A stretch of DNA of 64,000 nt from Pseudomonadota bacterium (GTDB lineage Bacteria > Pseudomonadota > Alphaproteobacteria > Micavibrionales > UBA2020). Position numbers and translations under genes: made by a program. Of this stretch, positions 57,715 through 64,000 are shown piece by piece; position 1 is the first letter of the stretch, and each line of letters opens with the position of its first letter. Location of the stretch: positions 202,577-266,576 of the forward strand of contig JAJZVA010000002.1 in assembly GCA_021845905.1 (NCBI GenBank). The letters are read 5' to 3'. The notes below the pieces were generated by a model that worked only from the letters and a program-made list of their open reading frames with translations, searched no databases and was not told where the DNA came from.

Positions 57715-59916
57715 TTGGATGCGCGCGCGCGCGCGATTATCATGACGGTCATGAGCGACAACGAAGATCAGGAAAAAAGGCGGACGTTCCGGAGTGCGCG
57801 CGCCGCCGCAACCGTGAGGCCGCAGCGGCAGGCGCTGAGTCCCGCTCAGGCGCTCGCCGTGGCGGAAGAACTGCAACAGGCCGGGCGGCTTCCGGAGGCC
57901 GAGCGCATTTTGCGCGATATTCTCGCCGCCGCGCCGGATTGGGCGCCCGCCGTGCACCTGCTCGGCGTGGTCGCGCACATGGCGGGCAAAACGGACGTCG
58001 CGGCGGAACTCGTCGCCCGCGCCATCGCGCTCGACGGCAAGCAGGCTTTTTATCACGCCAACATGGGCGAGATGTGCCGTCTGCTCGGGCGTCTTGAAGA
58101 CGCCGTGAAATACGGCAGGAAAGCGGTGAAACTCGATCCCTCCTTCGTCGCCGCGCATTCCAATCTCGGGCTTGCCTATTACGACCTCGGGGATTTCGAC
58201 AAGGCGGAATATTGCCACGGATGCGCGCTGAGGCTCGATCCGGCTTTCGCGCCGTCGCTCAACAACATGGGCAGCATCGCGCGCGCGCGGCATGACGACG
58301 AAAAGGCGGAAGGATATTTCCGCGCCGCTATCAGGGCGAACCCGAGGTTCCGCGACCCGCAAAGCAATCTTGGCGAGATTCTCGTCCGCCGCGACAAGCC
58401 GCGAGAGGCGCTGGACGTGCTCGACGGCGCGCTGGCCGCGGCGCCGGACGACGCGGCCGCCCATTCCAACCGCGGTCTTGCGTTGATGGCGCTGGGGCGG
58501 GTTCAGGATGCTGAAGAGGCCTACCGGCAGGCTTTGCGGTGCGATCCGCGCCTTGCGCCCGCGCACGCGGGGCTGGTCATGGTCGCGCTCGAAGTCAACA
58601 ACCTCGCGGCGGCGGCTGACATGGCGGCGCGCCTGCTGGAGCTTGATCCGCAGGCGCCGGATTCCCATGCGCTGGCCGGCGCGATCTTTCTTGCGCAAGG
58701 CCGCGACGATGAGGCGGAAGAGTCTTTCAGGAAAGCGCTGGCGCTGGATGAAAGGCATATTCCCGCCAAGCTCGGATACGGCCATTTGCTGATGGAACGC
58801 GGCGACCTGAAGGGCGCGGAGACGTTTTTCCGCGCGGGTCTCGGCGCGGGCGGCGACAGGCTGCTGGCGCTCTGCGCGCTGGCGCAGGCGAAGAAGATCG
58901 CGCCGGACGATCCGGATGTCGCGCTGTTGCGGCAGGAGGCGAAAAAACTCGAAGGCCCCATGATCGCCTCGAAGGCGATACAGCTCAATTTCGCCCTCGG
59001 CAAGATGCACGACGACCTGAAGGACTATGACCGCGCCTTCCCTTATTTTCTCGAAGGATGCCGCCTGAAAAGAACGACGCTGGAATACAGCGTCGTGGCG
59101 CGCGACGGCGAGATCGCGCAACTGAAAAACCTGTTCACGAAAGATTCCATGGCGCGGCACGCGGGCGCGGGCGATCCTTCGGACGTGCCGGTCTTCGTCC
59201 TCGGCATGCCGCGCTCCGGCACCACGCTGACGGAGCAGATCCTCTCCAGCCATCCTGACGTATGCGGCGCAGGGGAATTGCGCGATCTCGCTGACTGCAT
59301 CGGGGCGTCGCCGGGCAGCGCGGGTTTCGCCGAAAAAATAAAAACTCTCGACGCCGCCGCGCTGGCGGAGATGGGCCGCAAGTATGCCGCGGGCCTCGCG
59401 GCGCGCGGTCGCGGAGCAAGACGCGTGACCGACAAGATGCCGGGCAACTTTCATTATATCGGGCTGATCAAGCTCATGCTGCCGAACGCAAAGATCATCC
59501 ATGTCACGCGCGACCCTGTCGACACCTGCCTGTCGTGCTTCACGCGGCTTTTCGCGCACGGGCAGAACTTCAGCTACGATCTCGCGGAGCTCGGCCATTA
59601 TTACCGCACGTACCGCGACCTGATGGCGCACTGGCGCGCGCTCCTGCCGCCGGACGCGTTCTACGACTTGCGGTATGAAGATCTTGTCGACGACACCGAA
59701 ACGGAAGCTAAAAAACTGCTCGCCTATTGCGGCCTGCCGTGGAACGACGCCTGTCTAGACTTTCATAAGAACGACCGTCCTGTCCGCACGGCGAGCGTCA
59801 TGCAGGTGCGTCAGCCGATTTATAAATCCTCCAAACAGCGCTGGAAAAACTATGAAAGCCATCTTGCGCCGCTGATCGCAGCCTTGGACGACGCGCCGGC
59901 GCCTCACGCGCAATGA
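57715..59916 (+). CDS. TPR / sulfotransferase fusion protein
   Basis: A 733-residue protein. Residues about 40-430 are some ten TPR units (AVAEELQQAGRLPEAERILRDILAAAP, AHSNLGLAYYDLGDFDKAEYCHGCALRLDP and others). Residues about 480-725 are a sulfotransferase domain: PVFVLGMPRSGTTLTEQILSSHPDVCGAGEL (PAPS 5'-phosphosulfate loop), TDKMPGNFHYIGLIKLMLPNAKIIHVTRDPVDTCLSC (3'-phosphate loop) and the C-terminal RTASVMQVRQPIYKSSKQRWKNYESHL. This TPR-sulfotransferase family, related to tyrosylprotein sulfotransferases, is widespread in Alphaproteobacteria; targets are mostly unknown. ATGs at 57742 and 57751 are alternative starts; none has a clear ribosome site. The autotransporter gene follows after 194 nt. 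Confidence 0.92.
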   Translation: MDARARAIIMTVMSDNEDQEKRRTFRSARAAATVRPQRQALSPAQALAVAEELQQAGRLPEAERILRDILAAAPDWAPAVHLLGVVAHMAGKTDVAAELVARAIALDGKQAFYHANMGEMCRLLGRLEDAVKYGRKAVKLDPSFVAAHSNLGLAYYDLGDFDKAEYCHGCALRLDPAFAPSLNNMGSIARARHDDEKAEGYFRAAIRANPRFRDPQSNLGEILVRRDKPREALDVLDGALAAAPDDAAAHSNRGLALMALGRVQDAEEAYRQALRCDPRLAPAHAGLVMVALEVNNLAAAADMAARLLELDPQAPDSHALAGAIFLAQGRDDEAEESFRKALALDERHIPAKLGYGHLLMERGDLKGAETFFRAGLGAGGDRLLALCALAQAKKIAPDDPDVALLRQEAKKLEGPMIASKAIQLNFALGKMHDDLKDYDRAFPYFLEGCRLKRTTLEYSVVARDGEIAQLKNLFTKDSMARHAGAGDPSDVPVFVLGMPRSGTTLTEQILSSHPDVCGAGELRDLADCIGASPGSAGFAEKIKTLDAAALAEMGRKYAAGLAARGRGARRVTDKMPGNFHYIGLIKLMLPNAKIIHVTRDPVDTCLSCFTRLFAHGQNFSYDLAELGHYYRTYRDLMAHWRALLPPDAFYDLRYEDLVDDTETEAKKLLAYCGLPWNDACLDFHKNDRPVRTASVMQVRQPIYKSSKQRWKNYESHLAPLIAALDDAPAPHAQ

Positions 59917-59920
59917 CATA

Positions 59921-59960
59921 TGATAATGCATATAAAATTATGATAATGCATATAAAATGA
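59921..59960. repeat. 20-bp tandem repeat upstream of the autotransporter
   Basis: TGATAATGCATATAAAAT followed by TA, then the same 18 bases followed by GA, head to tail. Each unit contains the palindrome ATGCAT and a TATAAAAT box, so it could be a duplicated promoter -10 or regulator site. The rest of the gap to 60110 shows GGGAGG just before the autotransporter start. Confidence 0.8.
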
Positions 59961-60110
59961 TGCCGTCAGCGATTTGTCCTGATAAAAATCGCCAAGGCGA
60001 CTTGACTGTGCCTGTAAAACCAAGCTCTTCTTTGTCAAGTCCGCGACAGTTCTTTTGGAGGAGCGCTGTTTTCGTATCCATATGAAATTCATCATACCCG
60101 GGAGGTATAA

Positions 60111-62678
60111 ATGCAATCGACACGCTTCCGCAAAAATCTGACTGTCACCACGGCGCTTGTCGCGGCGGCGGTTCTGGCGATGCCTGCAACAGCCATGGCC
60201 TGTACGGCGACGACGGCGACGCTCTCGGGAACCAACGGGGCGCAAACCTTGAACTGCGCGGGCAGCACGCTGACGGTCAATTCCGGCGCGTCGATTGCGG
60301 TCACCGCGACAAGCGCGTCGGGCGTCACCATTACGGCGGGCGATTACGCAACAAACGCGGGCACGATTACCACCACGGCGGCGCAGACAGCCGGCCTTGG
60401 CGCTTTGCAAAGCATAGGCATTAATGATTCGGCCGGCGTGATCACCGGCGACATCACCAACCAGAGCGGCGGCAAGATTTCCGCCGCGGCGACGTTCACC
60501 GCGCCGACCGGCACGGGCGCGGCCAACGCGACCGCCATGGGCATTTATCTTAACGGCGGCACGGACGGCGGCTCGATCAGCAACGCCGGCACCATCACCG
60601 CGACGGCGAAGACGGTCACGTCCGTCGCCGGCACCGTCATTCCCAAAGTCGAGGCCACGGGCATGGATTTCGCGGGCGCCACCATTTCCGGCACGGTCAC
60701 CAACTCCGGCACCATCGACGCCACGGCCGCCAGCGCGGGCGGCGGTCTCAACAACACGGCGCACGGCATGCTGTTCGGCAGCGGCACGATCACCGGCGCG
60801 GTCACCAACTCCGGCACAATCAAGGCCAGCGCAAGCTCCGTTGCGGGCACCGACAAGGCTTACGGCCTCGATTACGAAGGCGCGACCCTGACCGGCGGCT
60901 TCAACAACACCGGCACCATCGAAGCCACCGCCGCGGGCACCGGCTACGGCATCTATGTCAACGGCGCGGCGGGCACCATCACCAACACCGGCACCATCAA
61001 GGGTTCGACCGCCGCGATCGACGTCACCGCCGGTTCCGTCACGCTCGATATCAACGGCGGCGCGATCGACGGCAGCGTCTTCACCGCCCCCACCGCCACG
61101 ACGCACCTCGTCGTCGGCGGCAACTTCACCACCAACGGCACCAATTTCCAAGGCACCGATCTTGCGATCTCCTCCGGCAAAACGCTGACGGTTGCGGCCG
61201 GGAATACGCTCGGGCTCGCCAACATGACGACGGCGCCCGTCGGCAATCTGGCGGTCGGCGTCAACAGCGCCGCCAGCCACGGCACGATCAGTGTCACCAG
61301 CGGCGGCGTCAATCTCGCCAGCACGGGCAACTTCAAGGTCGCCATCGGCTCGAGCGCCGCCAGCCTTGCCGCGGGCAACATGATGGTCGCGTCCGGCGCG
61401 ACGCAGGCGGAGATCAACGGCGTTGCGTCGTCGGTCAACGTGGCGACCGTTTCCGGCAGTTCTTACATGTGGAACTTCGCGCTGGAGGACGGCGCGACGT
61501 CCACCCTCGGCACGAACAGCCAGCTCTATCTGATCGTCACCAACCCGCATACGCTGACGTCCGGCGCGACATCGAGCACCAGCGCCGTCGCCAACCAGAT
61601 CCAGACCAACCTGCTGGCGTCCGCCAATACGCAGATCCAGGCGATGGTGTCGGCGCTTTACGCCGCGCCGACGCAGGCGGCCCTCAACCAGCAGCTGGAA
61701 ATGTTCCAGCCGATCCTCAACGGCGGCGCGATGCAAAGCGCCTTCAACGTCAGCGACAGCACCTGGCACCAGTTTTACAACCGCATGGCGTCGCTGGACA
61801 ACGGCAGCGGCGACACCACCGGCATGGCCGCGGGCGACATCACCCACGGCGTCCACATGTGGATGCAGGGCTTCGGCGACTGGGCGACGCAGGACGCGCG
61901 CGGCGGCGTCTCCGGCTATAATTCCAACACTTACGGCGCGACGATGGGCGTCGACAGCAAGCAGCTGATCGACAACGGCCTGCTCGGCTTCGCCATCAGC
62001 TACGGCCGGACGGACGTCAATTCGAAAACCGTCAATACCGCCAGCACCAACGTCGATTCCTACCAGCTTTCCCTCTACGGCAACTACAATCTCGACGCGA
62101 AGGACTTTCTGCGCGGCATGCTGGCTTACGGCTACAACACCAACAAGACGGACCGCGAGCCGACCGCCAGCGTTTACGCGCACGGCAGCTACGATGCCAA
62201 CCAGTTCACCGCCAACGCCGACCTCGGGCGCAATTTCCACTACCGGAGCGCGCTGGTGACGCCGGACGTCGGCCTGAGATGGTCGCACTACAGCGCAGGC
62301 GGCTACACGGAAACGGGTGCGGGCGGATCCGATCTCACCGTCGGCAGCAGCTCCATCGACCAGCTTCAGGGCAACCTCGGCATCAAGGCGGGCTGGATGT
62401 ATCGTCAGGAAGACGGCTCCGTCCTCAAGCCGGAAGTGCACGCCCAATATCTCTATGATTTCACCGGTCAGAACCTGAGCATGACGGCGCAACTGGCGGG
62501 CGGCGGCACAAGCTGGACTGCGACAGGCCCCAACCCGGCGCGCAGCACCTTCGATATCGGCACCAGCGTGCACCTTTACCAGACGAACAACTGGGACTTT
62601 TCGGCGAACTACGATTTCCGCTACAAGACGGGCTATACCGAGAACGCCGCGATGCTCCGCGCCGGATACAGGTTTTAA
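60111..62678 (+). CDS. Autotransporter (type Va) surface protein
   Basis: An 855-residue protein. A signal peptide (LTVTTALVAAAVLAMPATAMA) precedes a passenger of about 480 residues built from short G-T-I repeats (ISNAGTITATAKT, VTNSGTIDATAAS, FNNTGTIEATAAG, ITNTGTIKGSTAA), the pattern of a beta-helix. The C-terminal 280 residues form the autotransporter barrel, starting near HGVHMWMQGFGDWATQDARGG and YNSNTYGATMGVDSKQL and ending MLRAGYRF with the terminal Phe recognised by BAM. CGGGAGGTATAA gives a strong ribosome site. No protease or adhesin motif is obvious in the passenger, which has no Cys after residue about 45. It is preceded by a tandem repeat that may control expression. Confidence 0.95.
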   Translation: MQSTRFRKNLTVTTALVAAAVLAMPATAMACTATTATLSGTNGAQTLNCAGSTLTVNSGASIAVTATSASGVTITAGDYATNAGTITTTAAQTAGLGALQSIGINDSAGVITGDITNQSGGKISAAATFTAPTGTGAANATAMGIYLNGGTDGGSISNAGTITATAKTVTSVAGTVIPKVEATGMDFAGATISGTVTNSGTIDATAASAGGGLNNTAHGMLFGSGTITGAVTNSGTIKASASSVAGTDKAYGLDYEGATLTGGFNNTGTIEATAAGTGYGIYVNGAAGTITNTGTIKGSTAAIDVTAGSVTLDINGGAIDGSVFTAPTATTHLVVGGNFTTNGTNFQGTDLAISSGKTLTVAAGNTLGLANMTTAPVGNLAVGVNSAASHGTISVTSGGVNLASTGNFKVAIGSSAASLAAGNMMVASGATQAEINGVASSVNVATVSGSSYMWNFALEDGATSTLGTNSQLYLIVTNPHTLTSGATSSTSAVANQIQTNLLASANTQIQAMVSALYAAPTQAALNQQLEMFQPILNGGAMQSAFNVSDSTWHQFYNRMASLDNGSGDTTGMAAGDITHGVHMWMQGFGDWATQDARGGVSGYNSNTYGATMGVDSKQLIDNGLLGFAISYGRTDVNSKTVNTASTNVDSYQLSLYGNYNLDAKDFLRGMLAYGYNTNKTDREPTASVYAHGSYDANQFTANADLGRNFHYRSALVTPDVGLRWSHYSAGGYTETGAGGSDLTVGSSSIDQLQGNLGIKAGWMYRQEDGSVLKPEVHAQYLYDFTGQNLSMTAQLAGGGTSWTATGPNPARSTFDIGTSVHLYQTNNWDFSANYDFRYKTGYTENAAMLRAGYRF

Positions 62679-62700
62679 GGTTTCTTCATTGTCTCTGTCA

Positions 62701-62751
62701 GCAACGCCGGCCGCTTTCAGACCCGATCGGGTTTCGAGGCGCCGGCGTTGC
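62701..62751. terminator. Long inverted repeat after the autotransporter
   Basis: GCAACGCCGGC (62701-62711) is perfectly complementary to GCCGGCGTTGC (62741-62751), and the loop itself holds the palindrome ACCCGATCGGGT. Only a short T-run follows, so it is a likely but not textbook terminator; it can also form a cruciform. Confidence 0.55.
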
Positions 62752-62792
62752 GCTGTTTGATCCGCCGCCGTCCTGCGAAAATGACGTGGCAC

Positions 62793-62930
62793 TTATTCGA
62801 CCAGTTCGTCTATGTTTGCCGCGACTTCAATTTCCGTTGAAGGGATTTTTGCGAGAATGAAGTCTCTGTCGGAAAGAATTTGCTTTTCAAAGGCTCTGTT
62901 TGGGTTTGAAGTCGCGGTTGTCTCTGGCAT
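62793..62930 (-). CDS. Small ORF, 45 residues, overlapping the integrase remnant
   Basis: An ATG-started frame beginning MPETTATSNPNRAFEKQ and ending EVAANIDELVE, with good protein-like composition (ILSDRDFILAKIPSTEIEV). It overlaps the last 44 nt of the broken integrase in another frame. It may be a true small protein, or the tail of a gene fused to the integrase fragment by deletion. No good ribosome site is seen. Function unknown. Confidence 0.4.
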   Translation of the reverse strand: MPETTATSNPNRAFEKQILSDRDFILAKIPSTEIEVAANIDELVE

Positions 62931-63399
62931 TGGGATTCTTTTCGGTGAGCGGGGTCATTCGCATGACACGATATTCTTGAATTTTGCCTGAAGTAACTTG
63001 GGATATAGGCAAGTCTCCAAAGAAAGGTATCAAATGGACGCGAAGGCGGATTTGATGGCCTTGCACCCAGCGGGGCGCTCTCTGTCCTTCGGTCAGGACG
63101 GCATATTCCTTGATAAACTGGTCGGCGATGTCGGCGAAGGTCGGCTCGGTCTTGGCCTCCTCGGACGGGGCGGGCAGGACACCGATAGAGGCTTGCCCGT
63201 GGAGGCGGAGATACCAGTCCTCCGCCACCTTTACAGCCTCTTCGAGGGCTTCGGCCTTGGTGCTATGGCGGTAATTATGCCCGTTCAGGAAGGCTGCCGC
63301 CTACCAAAACGGGCTGCGGTCGCGGCGGAAGACATAGGCTCTGCCGCCGAAAATGGGATGGTTGTTTTGTGCGGAAATTGAGTCGGTACGATTCTCCAT
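62887..63399 (-). pseudogene. Tyrosine-recombinase integrase remnant (amber codon and lost catalytic domain)
   Basis: Frame starts at the ATG at 63399 with GAGGAG 7 nt before it: MENRTDSISAQNNHPIFGGR. Codon 33 is TAG (63303-63301) inside RRDRSPFW-stop-AAAFLNGHNYRHSTKA, where related integrases have Gln; the frame then continues through the DNA-binding arm domain (FADIADQFIKEYAVLTEGQR, then HLIPFFGDLPISQVTSGKIQEYRV) and ends at 62887 after PKQSL. The whole catalytic domain with the R-H-R-Y residues is missing. So the gene has both a nonsense change and a large 3' deletion. It lies 63 nt from a tRNA-fMet fragment that is probably its attachment site. Confidence 0.85.
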
Positions 63400-63460
63400 G
63401 GCGTTTCTCCTCTATTATGACAGATTACGCTTAAGAATTCGTTACTAACTCATTGAGAAG

Positions 63461-63507
<47 letters not shown>

Positions 63508-63747
63508 ACGGATTAGCCACAATTTATATAATTGATTTAATTTGAATTTTTATGATTATTCTTTTTATGCGCTAATTTTTGCGCTAGATAGGCAGTATGT
63601 GTAAGCTCTGCCTCATTCACTTCCACACATTAGCTAACTTACTGGTTAAAAACAAGATTTTTATCTTATGCTCCGAATCAAAAGCCGTCACTTGCCATTT
63701 TAGTATTTTTCGTCTATTTTAATATTATAAATTAAATTGGACGAAAC

Positions 63748-64000
63748 ATGTACATAGAGCGCACATTAGAAGGGTTTCTCAAAAAGGCAGCGGGCCAGTT
63801 TCCCGTGACGCTGGTGACGGGCCCTCGCCAGGTCGGCAAAACCACCATCCTTCAGCATCTCAGCAAGGATGAGCGCACCTACATCACCCTTGATGACCCG
63901 ACACTGGCGACGCTGGCGCGGGAAGAGCCGTCCCTATTCTTGCAGCGCTTCAAGCCGCCAGTCCTGATCGATGAAATCCAGTATGCGCCAGAGCTTCTGC
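63748..64000 (+). CDS. AAA_14-type ATPase (DUF4143 family), cut by window edge
   Basis: The first 84 residues of a P-loop ATPase continue past the end of the window. MYIERTLEGFLKKAAGQFPV is followed by VTLVTGPRQVGKTTILQHL (Walker A), YITLDDPTLATLAREEPSLFLQRF and VLIDEIQYAPELL (Walker B), exactly the order of the AAA_14/DUF4143 family. These proteins occur in many bacteria, often as single accessory genes; the role is unclear and toxin-antitoxin or DNA-related functions have been suggested. The position just beyond a tRNA scar fits an integrated element's cargo or its flank. No strong ribosome site precedes the ATG. Confidence 0.88.
   Translation, partial: MYIERTLEGFLKKAAGQFPVTLVTGPRQVGKTTILQHLSKDERTYITLDDPTLATLAREEPSLFLQRFKPPVLIDEIQYAPELL

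Noticed and set aside
59904-62792. 962-codon minus-strand open frame opposite the autotransporter
   Set aside because: It is the antisense of the G-T-I repeat passenger and barrel; composition is Arg/Gly/Ala/Asp/Val-rich with no domain, and the plus-strand gene has signal peptide, ribosome site and barrel end.

Overview
The window is 64 kb of a GC-rich chromosome from an alphaproteobacterium. Supporting points are the short-helix 16S type, the 16S-tRNA-Ile-tRNA-Ala-23S-5S rRNA operon, a COQ9 homologue, a bamE gene divergent from a yceD (DUF177) gene, and a non-AUG infC start. I cannot name the genus. Almost all core genes are intact, so the few broken ones look like real decay rather than poor sequence.

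Layout. 0-5 kb: infC-thrS (minus), then two glycosyltransferases and a TusA-like protein (plus). 4.9-6.2 kb: two tandem, frameshifted copies of a small outer-membrane barrel-like gene. 6.3-10.5 kb: a two-gene cassette of a PLP-fold/ATP-grasp fusion and a group II amino-acid decarboxylase. 10.5-19.5 kb: an RND efflux operon (MFP, two different RND pumps, outer-membrane factor). 19.7-22 kb: a TPR/ATP-grasp protein translationally coupled to an exported protein that is about 42% glutamine. 22-27.7 kb: small unknown proteins and a ClpB-like AAA+ protein with a decayed first ATPase domain, paired with a coiled-coil protein. 28-31.6 kb: a J-domain/lytic-transglycosylase-like fusion, a PPK2 kinase and a third ATP-grasp protein (TPR fused). 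32-39.5 kb: DUF3108 protein, tRNA-Thr and a full rRNA operon with three spacer tRNAs. 39.6-54.7 kb: housekeeping and envelope genes (M3 peptidase, PuuA/PuuB-like pair, COQ9, two GGDEF proteins, two DUF4402 proteins, YceD, BamE, AsmA-like, PssA/Psd). 54.7-57.5 kb: a probable thiosulfate/sulfane-sulfur cassette (DoxDA fusion, orphan binding protein, Tat-exported DsrE-like protein). 57.7-62.7 kb: TPR-sulfotransferase and an autotransporter. 62.8-64 kb: edge of a decayed integrated element (truncated integrase with an amber codon, a 3' fragment of tRNA-fMet, an AAA_14-type ATPase running off the end).

The strongest candidate for an undescribed system is the set of three proteins sharing one divergent ATP-grasp module of about 300 residues, each joined to a different partner: a PLP-enzyme fold plus a coupled decarboxylase, TPRs plus a coupled Gln-rich exported protein, and TPRs beside PPK2. 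This looks like a diversified family of carboxylate-amine ligases with adjacent substrate or tailoring genes. The second candidate is the degenerate-D1 ClpB-like ATPase with its coiled-coil partner and a glycine-zipper small protein. Functions of both are inferred only.
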